A stretch of 21,600 nucleotides of DNA from an uncultured Fretibacterium sp. (GCF_938030725.1 NZ_CALHIQ010000167.1:1-21600), one strand, 5' to 3'; shown: positions 1-7,704, counted from the first letter of the stretch. Notes: generated by a model from the sequence alone, not told the origin. Numbers and translations are program-made.

Positions 1-6
1 GCTCAT
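1..6 (-). CDS. Possible first codons of a leftward gene cut by the window edge
   Basis: Read leftward, an ATG at 6..4 is preceded by a purine-rich Shine-Dalgarno-like stretch (GGGAGGGGAGAGAAG, then ATG), so a gene may start here and run off the left edge. Only two codons (Met-Ser) are visible, so nothing can be said about its product. A second ATG at 26..24 opens only a seven-codon frame. The call rests on the ribosome-binding site alone. Confidence 0.3.
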
Positions 7-103
7 CTTCTCTCCCCTCCCGTCATGCGGGCGACCTATCTCCCGTCGTCAGCTCTCGCAGTTTCGCCTCCACATATCTCTCGCAACCGCAGAACTTTAA
101 ACA

Positions 104-136
104 ATAGGGCACATGTGCCTTATCCTATAGTATAAT
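104..136. promoter_or_regulatory. 20-bp near-palindrome next to a perfect -10 box
   Basis: Positions 108-119 form a perfect 12-bp palindrome (GGCACATGTGCC). Including flanks, 104-123 is a 20-bp palindrome with one mismatched pair, the shape of a dimeric-repressor operator. TATAAT lies just to the right at 131-136. Seventeen bases upstream of it is GGCACA (108-113), a weak -35 lying inside the palindrome. Leftward -10-like boxes (TATACT, TATTAT) overlap the same A+T-rich stretch, so the element could instead control the gene starting at position 6. Direction and function are not settled. Confidence 0.4.
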
Positions 137-218
137 ACATATACGAAATACCTAAGACATACGAATTTGGTTGGCGACGTCCTTTGTACGGTTTTTTGTC
201 CGTTTATACGGCGGCTCT

Positions 219-240
219 GGCCGGTCTTGTCCGGCCTTTT
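219..240 (+). terminator. Short hairpin with U-run, candidate terminator
   Basis: GGCCGG (219-224), a 6-nt loop and CCGGCC (231-236) form a perfect 6-bp GC stem followed by TTTT on the + strand. No + strand gene lies upstream in the window. If the -10 box at 131-136 is used rightward, this would end a transcript of roughly 100 nt with no obvious open reading frame. The stem is short and the U-run only four long. Confidence 0.35.
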
Positions 241-252
241 ACAGAGGTAAAG

Positions 253-283
253 ATAGCAAAAAACCCCGCTCTTAAGCGGGGTT
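253..283 (-). terminator. Rho-independent terminator of the ferredoxin/tRNA unit
   Basis: AACCCCGCT (262-270) and AGCGGGGTT (275-283) form a perfect 9-bp stem with a 4-nt loop. On the - strand the stem is followed directly by a run of Ts (AGCGGGGTTTTTTGC). It lies 34 nt beyond the 3' end of the leftward tRNA gene and is the natural end of that transcript. Confidence 0.9.
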
Positions 284-316
284 ATAAACTAAACCGGCTT
301 AGGCCAGTCATTTGCA

Positions 317-393
317 TGGTGGGCCCACCTGGGCTCGAACCAGGAACCTTCCGGTTATGAGCCGGTGGCTCTAACCACTTGAGCTATAGGCCC
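317..393 (-). tRNA. tRNA with CAU anticodon, probably tRNA-Ile2 (otherwise elongator tRNA-Met)
   Basis: A complete 77-nt cloverleaf with encoded CCA can be folded: acceptor stem GGGCCTA/TGGGCCC, D-arm GCTC...GAGC, anticodon loop CTCATAA, variable loop AGGTT, and T-arm CCTGG-TTCGAGC-CCAGG. The anticodon is CAU. The acceptor stem has C4-G69 and C5-G68, the pairs recognised in E. coli tRNA-Ile2 by TilS, which converts C34 to lysidine so the tRNA reads AUA. An initiator is unlikely because the 1-72 pair is a normal G-C. Position 27-43 is an A-A mismatch at the end of the anticodon stem. A dedicated promoter lies just upstream. Confidence 0.95.
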
Positions 394-403
394 GTATCTT
401 AAA

Positions 404-432
404 ATTATAACCGTTATTCAACTCGAATGCAA
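404..432 (-). promoter_or_regulatory. Promoter for the tRNA gene, inside the 3' end of the ferredoxin gene
   Basis: On the - strand, TTGCAT (427-432) and a perfect TATAAT (404-409) are separated by 17 bp, and the -10 ends 10 bp before the mature tRNA 5' end at 393. The -35 lies in the last ferredoxin codons. The tRNA can thus be transcribed independently as well as by read-through from the ferredoxin promoter, since no terminator separates the two genes. Confidence 0.65.
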
Positions 433-596
433 CCAACGGGGCAGCTGGATTCAGCCTCCCTTGCAGATTCATCCTCCGTTTCCGCCTTGACGACCTTTGC
501 CGTCCCCTTCCCCTCGTCCAAGGCGAAATTTTCGGGGCTGATCTGTACGCAGAGCCCACAGCCTATACACGCTGTCTGATCCAGGGAGATCTTCAT
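414..596 (-). CDS. Single-cluster [4Fe-4S] ferredoxin, 60 aa
   Basis: A small soluble low-potential electron carrier. Residues 10-16 read CIGCGLC and a final CP occurs at CPVGC (about 51-55), giving the Cx2Cx2C...CP pattern of Thermotoga/Desulfovibrio-type one-cluster ferredoxins. The second cluster of 2[4Fe-4S] ferredoxins is absent. Length (60 aa) is normal for the family. The ATG at 596 is preferred over an in-frame codon at 632 because AGAGG lies 7 nt upstream of it and the protein then begins MKISLDQ, as in homologues. A sigma70-type promoter lies at 656-684. The gene is followed 20 nt later by a tRNA gene and shares its terminator. The redox partner cannot be read from context. Confidence 0.93.
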   Translation of the reverse strand: MKISLDQTACIGCGLCVQISPENFALDEGKGTAKVVKAETEDESAREAESSCPVGCIRVE

Positions 597-655
597 TGTC
601 CTGCCTCTCGCCTCCGTCCAAAGAGCACGCACGCCTTCCCTACTCTCTGCAACAC

Positions 656-684
656 ATTTTAATATGAGCGTGCCCCTCCGTCAA
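656..684 (-). promoter_or_regulatory. Sigma70-type promoter of the ferredoxin gene
   Basis: On the - strand, TTGACG (679-684) and TAAAAT (656-661) are separated by exactly 17 bp. Predicted transcription start is near 649, giving a leader of about 50 nt before the ferredoxin ATG at 596. Confidence 0.7.
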
Positions 685-785
685 ACTGCGTGGAACACGA
701 CACAAGGCGCGCCGCCCTGAGCTGCGCGGGAAGCGGGACTTTCAGGACTTTTGTGCAGGGAGGGAAAACTTTTTGCCTCTACGAA

Positions 786-862
786 AAAACCGCCTCCCCA
801 AATCCATTCTTTTCTGCAATAATGGGCTCCACTGAACTTAAACGGTACAGAGGGGCGGTTTT
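786..862. repeat. Inverted repeat whose right arm covers the ribosome-binding site of the M23 gene
   Basis: AAAACCGCC (786-794, followed by TCCCC) is complementary to GGCGGTTTT-type sequence at 850-862 (GAGGGGCGGTTTT), with about 50 nt between. The right arm includes GAGGGG, the only Shine-Dalgarno-like sequence before the ATG at 868. If both arms are in one transcript, the pairing would mask the ribosome-binding site. An extended -10-like box (TGCAATAAT, 816-823, weak -35) between the arms would instead give an mRNA without the left arm. Confidence 0.35.
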
Positions 863-867
863 AATAA

Positions 868-2124
868 ATGTCCACCAATCATAAAAGAGAAAGAGAACGA
901 GGGCCCTCCCGGGCATGGACGCTCTATGCCGCAGCCGCGCTGCTCGCGCTCCTGACCTGCTGCGTCAGAGAGGCCTGCGCGGCAAAGTGGGAGAGCCTGA
1001 CCCTGTCCGACGACGTCGCAGGAAGCCTTGAGAGCCTTGACAAGTTCTGCCTCCTTCACGACCTCTCCTCAGCCGACGTCCTGTGGGCGAACAACTGCAC
1101 GGTAAGCGACCTCACTCCGGGGAAGGTGCTCTACCTTCCCAAATCCAGAACGGACGTGCTCTCCCTGTGGCAGCACCAGGGCGCATGGCAGCCAAAAGCA
1201 CTGGTCAAGACGACGTCCGCCGCAGTTGCGGAGCGGGCGCGGGGAGCCAGCGGCGTCCCTCCCGTTTCGGCTTCGCTCAGGCCCACGCCCCCCGTCCCTC
1301 AGGCGACGGGCGCAAAGCCTGCTCCAGCCCCCGAAGGCGGCAAGACGCCTCCTGTTGCCCCGCAGAACGCTATCAGCAAGGCCCCCGTAGCACCTGCACC
1401 TGCCCCAAGCCTCAAGGATCCTGCCGCAGGGCGCGCAGCAGAGGGCGGCAAGCGCGAAACCCCCACGACGGGCAAGGTGACAGACGATAAAAACGCCAAG
1501 GTCCAAGGCGGGAAAAAGCAGGCGAAAACTGCCCCGCTCCTCCTCCTCTCCCCGGACGGCGATTCGGGCAACGGCCCCATGAGGCTCGTGATCTCAGGCG
1601 ATTCGGTAGCCATCGTGCGCCTGCCCAAGAGCGCAGCGCCCAGGACACCGTCCATGGCGGACTTGAACCGCTCGTTCCTGTTCCCCACGTTTCCGGAAAC
1701 GCCACCCTCCAAGGACGTCCCTCCCTCCGCCGGCCTCCGGGGGAAAAAGATGCTTTGGCCCGTCAACGGCGCGATCAGCTCCGGCTTTGGGAAGCGCGGC
1801 TCAAGGAAACACGATGGAATTGACATCCCCATGCCAGCCGGCACCGTCATCCGCGTGGCAAAGGACGGCGTCGTCGCCCGAACGGGGGGCAGCAAAACGC
1901 CGTGCTACAGCGGGTACGGAAACTTCGTCCTCGTCAACCACGGCAACGGGCTTCAGACGCTCTATGCGCACTGCCAGAAGGTCACCGTGAGGGTCGGCCA
2001 GCAACTGCAAGAGGGACAGGTCATCGCCAACGTCGGGCGCACGGGACGCGCCACGACGAACCACCTGCACTTCGAGGTCCGCGTCAACGGCAAGCCCGTC
2101 AACCCCATCCCCTACCTTCGCTGA
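868..2124 (+). CDS. Secreted M23-family (LytM-type) peptidoglycan endopeptidase, 418 aa
   Basis: Probably a zinc metallopeptidase cutting peptide cross-links in the cell wall, or an EnvC/NlpD-like activator. Residues 1-39 look like a signal peptide: basic n-region KRERER, hydrophobic stretch AAAALLALL, cleavage near ACAA. Residues 40-92 resemble a degenerate LysM-like module ending in PGKVLYLP. About 110-290 is a Pro/Ala/Lys-rich linker. The catalytic domain is at 295-418: HDGID gives zinc ligands His315 and Asp319, YAH gives His368, and HLH gives His399 and His401. All expected catalytic residues are present, so it is probably active. Two cysteines in the domain (KTPC, AHCQ) could form a disulfide. 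It is monocistronic, with a bidirectional terminator behind it. The start is uncertain by a few codons because the Shine-Dalgarno spacing is long (12 nt). Confidence 0.9.
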   Translation: MSTNHKRERERGPSRAWTLYAAAALLALLTCCVREACAAKWESLTLSDDVAGSLESLDKFCLLHDLSSADVLWANNCTVSDLTPGKVLYLPKSRTDVLSLWQHQGAWQPKALVKTTSAAVAERARGASGVPPVSASLRPTPPVPQATGAKPAPAPEGGKTPPVAPQNAISKAPVAPAPAPSLKDPAAGRAAEGGKRETPTTGKVTDDKNAKVQGGKKQAKTAPLLLLSPDGDSGNGPMRLVISGDSVAIVRLPKSAAPRTPSMADLNRSFLFPTFPETPPSKDVPPSAGLRGKKMLWPVNGAISSGFGKRGSRKHDGIDIPMPAGTVIRVAKDGVVARTGGSKTPCYSGYGNFVLVNHGNGLQTLYAHCQKVTVRVGQQLQEGQVIANVGRTGRATTNHLHFEVRVNGKPVNPIPYLR

Positions 2125-2140
2125 CGCGTTCCTAAAACAA

Positions 2141-2178
2141 GGGGAGGAAGCCCGTCAAGCCCCCTCCCCGCACTTTTT
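2141..2178. terminator. Bidirectional terminator between convergent genes
   Basis: GGGGAGG (2141-2147) pairs with CCTCCCC (2163-2169). On the + strand TTTTT follows at 2174-2178, ending the M23 transcript. On the - strand the stem is followed by TTGTTTTAG, which would end the selA-selB-nudC-corC operon. Confidence 0.75.
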
Positions 2179-2206
2179 CCCTCCCTGCTCTCCGCGGGGG
2201 TCCAGA

Positions 2207-3571
2207 TCACTCTGCCCCCTCGTCTATCTCCCCTGTGGGCAGGGCGCTCGATTGAGGGGGCGCCGCATCTGCGCCCTCCGCTCCATTCGACGCACTGACC
2301 TGCAGGCGCGTCACCAGGATCTGCCCGATTCGATAGCTCTCTATGTCCATGACCTCAAACTTGTGCCCCCCGTAGGCGACGAAGTCCATGCGGTGAGGGA
2401 TACGCCGGAGCATGTACGTCATAAAGCCGCCGATCGTTTCGTAGTTCTCCTCGTCGGGGAAGGCGTCGAGCTTTAGGACGTGCTTGACGTCCTCGATGGG
2501 GGTGGCCCCCTCCAGCAGCCACGACGTATCGTCCCGCTTCGTGATCTGCTCCTCCTCTCCGACAAGCCGCCCCATCAGCATCAGCATGATGTCCTGCAGC
2601 GTGATGATCCCCACGACAAGCGCGTACTCGTTCAGCACGACGGCCAGGGTTTCCCCCCTCCCCTTGAAGTGGTCCATCGCCTCCGCCAACGTCAGGGTGT
2701 CGGGGAGGATGAGCGGCGGACGAATCTCAAGCCCGTCATCAAGGGCCAGACGCTGTCCCTTGATGACGCGCTCCAGGAGCTCCTTCGAGTCCACGTAGCC
2801 GACGATGTGGTCGATGTCCTTATCGCACACCAGATAGGTGGAGTGGGCCTCCTGGGCAATCTTGTCCTTGATGCTGCTCTCGTCCTCGTGCAGGTCGAAG
2901 TAGACGATGCTCTCCCTTGCGGTCATGGCGGACGGGACCGTGCGCACATCCAGCTCAAAGACGTTGCCGATCAGGTCCTTCTCCTGCTTGCGGAGCACTC
3001 CCGCCACCGTTCCCGCCTCCACCATGGCGTTGAGGTCGTCGGAGGTGATGTCGTCCTTCCTCTTCTCAGGGAAGCCCATCAAGCTGTAGATGGCGCTGCT
3101 CACGGCGTTGAGCATACGGGCGATCGGGCCACAGAAGAAGATGAGGCGCCTCATGCCGTCGATCGTCCTGACCGAGGTCCTCTCCGGAATGGCCATCGCG
3201 ATGCGCTTCGGGATCTGGTCCGCGAACACGACGAAGAAGATCGTGACCCCAAAGAAGGGGATCGCGGAGGCGATCTGGGCGCGAACGGGGCCGGGGATGG
3301 CCTCGGGAAGGCGCGCCAGGATCAGGGGCGCGAAGGATGCGTCCCCCACGATGCCCGCCAGGATCGCTACGAAGTTCAGCCCGATCTGCACCGTCGTGAA
3401 GAACAGCCCCGGCTGGTCCTGAAACGACAGGACCCTTGCGGCCTGAAGGCTTCCCTTCTCCGCAAGCGGCCGTAGCTTGACCCTGCTCGAAGCCGCGAGC
3501 GATATCTCTGCCAAAGAGAGAAAAGCGCTCGCCGCAGCCAGGAGCATCACGGCAATCAATCCAAACAACAT
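2207..3571 (-). CDS. HlyC/CorC (CNNM, DUF21-CBS) family membrane protein, 454 aa
   Basis: Member of the hemolysin-III-unrelated HlyC/CorC family, variously linked to Mg/Co or polyamine export (CorC, YtfL/PaeA); the substrate is not predictable here. Residues 1-180 form the DUF21 membrane domain, with hydrophobic segments near 1-25, 55-80, 100-120 and 142-165. About 210-335 is a CBS pair (ends LNEYALVVGIITLQDIM). About 348-425 is the CorC_HlyC domain (ETIGGFMTYML). An acidic tail follows. ATG 3571 is chosen because AGGAGG lies 9 nt upstream and the hydrophobic N-terminus then starts at once; the longer frame to 3787 only overlaps nudC. It lies 23 nt after nudC, as last gene of the operon. Confidence 0.9.
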   Translation of the reverse strand: MLFGLIAVMLLAAASAFLSLAEISLAASSRVKLRPLAEKGSLQAARVLSFQDQPGLFFTTVQIGLNFVAILAGIVGDASFAPLILARLPEAIPGPVRAQIASAIPFFGVTIFFVVFADQIPKRIAMAIPERTSVRTIDGMRRLIFFCGPIARMLNAVSSAIYSLMGFPEKRKDDITSDDLNAMVEAGTVAGVLRKQEKDLIGNVFELDVRTVPSAMTARESIVYFDLHEDESSIKDKIAQEAHSTYLVCDKDIDHIVGYVDSKELLERVIKGQRLALDDGLEIRPPLILPDTLTLAEAMDHFKGRGETLAVVLNEYALVVGIITLQDIMLMLMGRLVGEEEQITKRDDTSWLLEGATPIEDVKHVLKLDAFPDEENYETIGGFMTYMLRRIPHRMDFVAYGGHKFEVMDIESYRIGQILVTRLQVSASNGAEGADAAPPQSSALPTGEIDEGAE

Positions 3572-3594
3572 CTTTAATGCCTCCTCATTGCACG

Positions 3595-4359
3595 TCAAGG
3601 CCGCGGGCAGCCTGGGCTGTGCGTTGCGATGAAGTGGTCGATCAGCCGTCTGGAGATGCTCGCGGAGTTGGGAATGCCCTTCGGGATGTCCTGCGGCGCA
3701 AACCAGCCGGCCTCCCCGATCTCCACCCCATCGGGGCGCAGCTCCCCTCCCTTCCAGCGGGCCGTGAACCCCAACATCAGCGAACACGGAAAGGGCCAGG
3801 ACTGGCTGCCGAAGTAGCGGATGTCCTGGACCTCGATGGACACCTCCTCCATCACCTCGCGGGACACCGTTTGCTCCAGCGTTTCTCCGGGTTCTACGAA
3901 ACCGGCGAGGACGCTGAAGCGCCCCGCAGGCATGTTCAGGTTGTGGGCCAAAAGGAGCTTCCCCTCCCGCTCAATGGCCGTGATGATCGCCGGGGAGAGC
4001 GGCGCGTAAAACGTGCGCCCGCACTCGACGCAGCGCCGTCCTCTGTCCTCCTCGCGGGGCACGAGGGGCGCGCCGCAGAAGGAGCAGAGTCGGACGTTCC
4101 CCCACCAGCTCATGTACTGCCACGCGGCCCCAGCCCGCGCAAAGGGGCCGTCGCCGAACTTTCCCCAGACCTGACGCAGCCCCAGCCACTCCGACCCCGC
4201 CGGAGGCTGAAACGCCTCGTCCACCTCGCACCAGGGCGTCAACTCCTGCCAGGGACGGGGAAAGTCCAAGGAGCAGCGAAGCGCAGACGACGGGCGCTCC
4301 TCCGGGTCGGCCAGGGCGTCCCGCGCCGCCAACACCCTGTCGCCTTGAAAGATCAGCAC
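3595..4359 (-). CDS. nudC: NADH pyrophosphatase / RNA deNADding enzyme NudC, 254 aa
   Basis: Nudix hydrolase that splits NAD(H) into NMN(H) and AMP and removes NAD caps from RNA in E. coli. A zinc ribbon is formed by Cys92, Cys95, Cys110 and Cys113 (CSFC, CVEC). The Nudix box begins at Gly153 (GFVEPGE...REVMEEV), with the final conserved Gly replaced by Ser. The NudC signature SQPWPFPxS reads SQSWPFPCS at 185-193. Length matches E. coli NudC (257 aa). The start is taken as GTG 4359: AAAGGA lies 8 nt upstream inside the last selB codons, and the gene begins only 2 nt after the selB stop, so translation is probably coupled. An upstream extension to 4671 would lie wholly within selB and is unlikely. 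Confidence 0.9.
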   Translation of the reverse strand: MLIFQGDRVLAARDALADPEERPSSALRCSLDFPRPWQELTPWCEVDEAFQPPAGSEWLGLRQVWGKFGDGPFARAGAAWQYMSWWGNVRLCSFCGAPLVPREEDRGRRCVECGRTFYAPLSPAIITAIEREGKLLLAHNLNMPAGRFSVLAGFVEPGETLEQTVSREVMEEVSIEVQDIRYFGSQSWPFPCSLMLGFTARWKGGELRPDGVEIGEAGWFAPQDIPKGIPNSASISRRLIDHFIATHSPGCPRP

Positions 4360-4361
4360 GG

Positions 4362-6278
4362 CTACTGTCCTTTTACGACGCGGACGTCCCCGACGCGCCG
4401 GGTGTAGCCCTTCGAGTCGAAGTACTCCAGCACGGGAAGGATGAACTTGCGAGAGCTCTGCGTCCTGTCCCTTACGGCGGCCAGGGTCACGTTTCCGCCG
4501 ATCTCCCGCAGGATGCCCTGCATGGCCCGCTCCAGCTCCGCCGTCAAGACGTACCCCCCCGGCAGGAGGGCCAGCTCGCGCGAGTTTCTGAGACTTTGGA
4601 TGAGCGCACCAAATACGGGCTGCGAGAGCTTCATCTCGTCCCGCAGCTCGTCCAGCGTGAGGAGCTGCCACCCCTGTCGGCGGCAGATATCCGCCAGCCT
4701 CTGGCTGTTCTTCAGAAATTCCCCCTCGCTCTTCGGGGCAAAGTCCGGCGTGCGGACCTTGTTTTCGTCCAGCACCAGGGCACCGTCCTCGATCATCAGG
4801 GCGATCAGGGAACGGAGCGCGCGGGCGTCCGGCAGGGGGACCTTCCGCAGCGCCTCGTCCAGGGGAAGGCCCGCCTCGGCGGGGAAGGACTTCTGGTAGG
4901 CCAGGACGGCGTCCTTCAGGTCCGCCTTCAGCTCCGCGCAGCGGGCAAGCGAAAGGTACAGCGGCTTATCCCCCTTCAGCTCCACGATCTTTCCGGCTCC
5001 GGCGAGGTTTCTCGCGATGTCGGCACAGTTGGCGAGGGTCTCCTGCATCGCCACCGCTGCGCTCTGGGCGTCCATCACCCTGGCGTCGTCGATGAGCCGC
5101 TCCAGGCGAACCGAGGGCGTTCCGGCGGACAGGAGCGCCCGCATTCGGGCGAGCACCCGCGCCCTTGCCGCGGCCCCCCTGGGCTTGTGGGAGTAGGGAA
5201 AGACCACGCCGCCTCCGCCAATCGTGATCAGCGGGCTGTAAAAGCGAACGATGAACCGCTGGTTCAGGGTGCAGACCACCGGCTCCTCAAGGACGAGCTG
5301 GGCAGGCTCCTCGGTCCCCGGCCGTATCTGCTTCGACTGCAAGAGCGCCACCCGCGCCAGGACCTCGGACGTTCCGATGCAGAGGTGAACGCGCTGCCAG
5401 TGCCGCAGCGGCTCGCGGACGGAAGGCAGGAGCCGGATCGTAGCGTCGAAGCAGGTCGTCGGAGCGTAGATCCCCCTCTGGCAGACGACGTCGCCGCGCT
5501 CGATCTGATCCACGGCGACGTTCGTCAGGTTGGCCGCCACGCGCTGCCCCGCGCAGGCCTCGTCAACCGGATGGCCGTGGACCTGAAGGCTGCGCACCTT
5601 CCCCTGCCTCCCGGTGGGGAGCACCTCCACCTCCGTGCCGGGACGCGCGATCCCGCGGTAGGCGGTCCCCGTGATCACCGTGCCGAAGCCGGAGATGGGG
5701 AAGGCCCGGTCGATGGGCAGGAACAGGGCGCCGCTGCGGGGGCGCGGCCTCACCCGATCCACCAGGGACGCGATCTCCCGCCTCAAGACGTCCAAATTGG
5801 CGCCGGACAGGGCCGAAACGGGAACGATGGGTTTCCCTTCCAGGAACGTGCCGCGCACGAACTCCTCCACGTCCTCCTGAACCAGCTCCACCATTCCCTC
5901 CTCCACCCGGTCGGCCTTGGTGATGGCGATGAGGCCGTCGTGCACTCCAAGGAGCTCCATGATGGCCAGGTGCTCCCTGGTCTGGGGCATGACCCCCTCG
6001 TCCGCAGCCACCACGAGGAGCGCCGCGTCGATGCCGGAGGCCCCGGCCACCATCTGCCGGATAAAGCGCTCATGCCCCGGCACGTCGATGACGCTCACAA
6101 CGCGCCCGTCCTGAAGGTGCAGCGGGGCAAAGCCCAGCTCTATCGTGATTCCGCGCTTTTTCTCCTCAAGCAGGCGATCGCAGTCCACCCCGGTGAGGGC
6201 GGAGATCAGGGTCGTCTTTCCATGGTCGATGTGTCCCGCCGTTCCGATGACGAGGCAAATCTCCTTCTCCTCATTCAC
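4362..6278 (-). CDS. selB: Selenocysteine-specific elongation factor SelB, 638 aa
   Basis: GTPase that carries Sec-tRNA(Sec) to the ribosome and binds the SECIS hairpin of selenoprotein mRNA. G1 is GHIDHGKT (15-22), G2 RGITIELGF (42-50), G3 DVPGHE (65-70) and G4 TKAD (120-123). EF-Tu-like domains 2-3 follow, and the C-terminal ~250 residues match the winged-helix SECIS-binding part. RGITIELGF is characteristic of SelB against EF-Tu. Length agrees with known SelB proteins (614-634 aa). GTG 6278 is preferred because AAGGGGG lies 9 nt upstream; GTG 6284 would be only 3 nt away. The start lies inside the end of selA (8-nt overlap), indicating translational coupling. Confidence 0.97.
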   Translation of the reverse strand: MNEEKEICLVIGTAGHIDHGKTTLISALTGVDCDRLLEEKKRGITIELGFAPLHLQDGRVVSVIDVPGHERFIRQMVAGASGIDAALLVVAADEGVMPQTREHLAIMELLGVHDGLIAITKADRVEEGMVELVQEDVEEFVRGTFLEGKPIVPVSALSGANLDVLRREIASLVDRVRPRPRSGALFLPIDRAFPISGFGTVITGTAYRGIARPGTEVEVLPTGRQGKVRSLQVHGHPVDEACAGQRVAANLTNVAVDQIERGDVVCQRGIYAPTTCFDATIRLLPSVREPLRHWQRVHLCIGTSEVLARVALLQSKQIRPGTEEPAQLVLEEPVVCTLNQRFIVRFYSPLITIGGGGVVFPYSHKPRGAAARARVLARMRALLSAGTPSVRLERLIDDARVMDAQSAAVAMQETLANCADIARNLAGAGKIVELKGDKPLYLSLARCAELKADLKDAVLAYQKSFPAEAGLPLDEALRKVPLPDARALRSLIALMIEDGALVLDENKVRTPDFAPKSEGEFLKNSQRLADICRRQGWQLLTLDELRDEMKLSQPVFGALIQSLRNSRELALLPGGYVLTAELERAMQGILREIGGNVTLAAVRDRTQSSRKFILPVLEYFDSKGYTRRVGDVRVVKGQ

Positions 6279-7704
6279 AGGCACATTCCCCCTTCCCCGC
6301 GAGTGGGCCGGCCTCAGGCCGGAGGGCCGCAAGGGCACTCACCACGATCTCCTCGTCCCCCGGTTGGAGGGTCCTGACGTGCAGCACCAGCGCATCGTCC
6401 CTGGCGCCGGCGACGACGGGACGCTCTCCCTTCCTCAGGAGGGCCTGAAGGCGCCCCGCACCCCCTGCCGGATGTCCGCTGACGGCGACCCCCCAGCCCG
6501 CGAGAGGCTTCTCAGGGTAGGACCCTCCGCCCACGGCGTCCTCCACGGGAACCACCTCCACCTGCGCGACAACCCGTCCCCGCAGGGCGGCAGCAAGGCC
6601 CTCGGCGCGCTCCCTGAGGGCCTCCGGAGGGATACGGATCATGGCCGGCGTCGGGATGTCGTCGAGCGCCCCGCGCCTGTAGAGGCGCAGGGTTGCCTCA
6701 AAGGCGGACAGGGTGATCTTGTCCACGCGCAGCGTCCTGAGGATGGGGTGCTTCCTCAAGCCGTTCACGACGGCGCGCTTTCCGGCGATGACGCCGATCT
6801 GGGGGCCGCCCAGCATCTTGTCCCCCGAGAAGGTGATGAGGTCTACGCCCTGCTGCAGGGAGGTCCGAACGTCCATCTCCCCCTGCAGGCCCAGCAGTTC
6901 GCCGTCCACGAGGAGGCCGCTTCCGGCGTCCTCCATAAAGACCACCCCGCGCTCGTGGGCCAGCGCGGCCAGGTCCTTCCTCTCTGGGGCCGCGGTGAAG
7001 CCCTCGATGCGGAAGTTGGAGGGGTGTACCTTCAGGAGCATCGCCGTGTTCTCCCCCAGGCCGGCCCTGTAGTCCTCGAGGTGCGTTCGGTTCGTCGTGC
7101 CCACCTCCACCAGCTTCGCGCCGGAGAACTCCATAATGTCCGGCACGCGGAAGGAGCCGCCGATCTCCACCAGTTCGCCCCGCGAGACGATGACCTCCCT
7201 GCCCCGCGCCAGGGCGATGAGGCAGAGGAGGACGGCTCCGGCGTTGTTGTTCACGACGAGCGCCGCCTCGGCGCCGGTCAGATCGCAGATCAGTCCTTCG
7301 ACGTGGACGTTGCGCTGCCCCCGAACCCCCTGAGCCAGGTTGTACTCCAGGTTCGAGTACCCCCGCGCCGCGCGCTCCATCGCCCGCACGGCCTCCGCAG
7401 CCATGAGGGAACGGCCCAGGTTGGTGTGGATGACCACCCCGGTCGCGTTGACGACGCGGCGCAGGTTCGGCCTCTCCGCCTCGGTCAGGGCGTCAAGGCA
7501 CACCTCCCGGATGTGCTCCGGGGAGATGTCCTCCTCCCCTCCCGCGAGCATCCGGCGCCGGATGGCCGTCAACTCGCCGTTGATGGCCTGCTTCACCGTT
7601 TCCCTGCCCACCCGCTCCATCCAGGGCCTCGCCCAGTCCTGCGCCAGCAGGATGTCCATGCCAGGGATCGCCCGAAGTTTCCGCTTGATGTCCTCAACCG
7701 TCAT
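6271..7704 (-). CDS. selA: L-seryl-tRNA(Sec) selenium transferase SelA, 477 aa
   Basis: PLP enzyme converting seryl-tRNA(Sec) to selenocysteinyl-tRNA(Sec) with selenophosphate. The motif TGVVIHTNLGR (88-98), VNNNAGAVLL (151-160), SRGELVEIGGSFRVPDI (174-190) and the PLP-lysine motif FSGDKMLGGPQ with Lys296 are all present. E. coli SelA is 463 aa. ATG 7704 is chosen: GGGGA lies 6 nt and AGGAG 11 nt upstream, and the protein starts close to the family's usual N-terminus. A second in-frame ATG at 7782 has no ribosome-binding site and would translate through the GC palindrome at 7741-7760. The stop overlaps selB. A predicted promoter is at 7798-7826. selD was not found in the window. Confidence 0.97.
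   Translation of the reverse strand: MTVEDIKRKLRAIPGMDILLAQDWARPWMERVGRETVKQAINGELTAIRRRMLAGGEEDISPEHIREVCLDALTEAERPNLRRVVNATGVVIHTNLGRSLMAAEAVRAMERAARGYSNLEYNLAQGVRGQRNVHVEGLICDLTGAEAALVVNNNAGAVLLCLIALARGREVIVSRGELVEIGGSFRVPDIMEFSGAKLVEVGTTNRTHLEDYRAGLGENTAMLLKVHPSNFRIEGFTAAPERKDLAALAHERGVVFMEDAGSGLLVDGELLGLQGEMDVRTSLQQGVDLITFSGDKMLGGPQIGVIAGKRAVVNGLRKHPILRTLRVDKITLSAFEATLRLYRRGALDDIPTPAMIRIPPEALRERAEGLAAALRGRVVAQVEVVPVEDAVGGGSYPEKPLAGWGVAVSGHPAGGAGRLQALLRKGERPVVAGARDDALVLHVRTLQPGDEEIVVSALAALRPEAGPLAGKGECACE

Noticed and set aside
4596..6377. Long open frame of 593 codons on the + strand opposite selB
   Set aside because: It is a shadow of high G+C coding sequence: no domain, no ribosome-binding site, and Asp/Gly/Arg/His-rich composition typical of antisense frames. 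The same holds for 6145-7722, 2480-3475 and 16034-17224.
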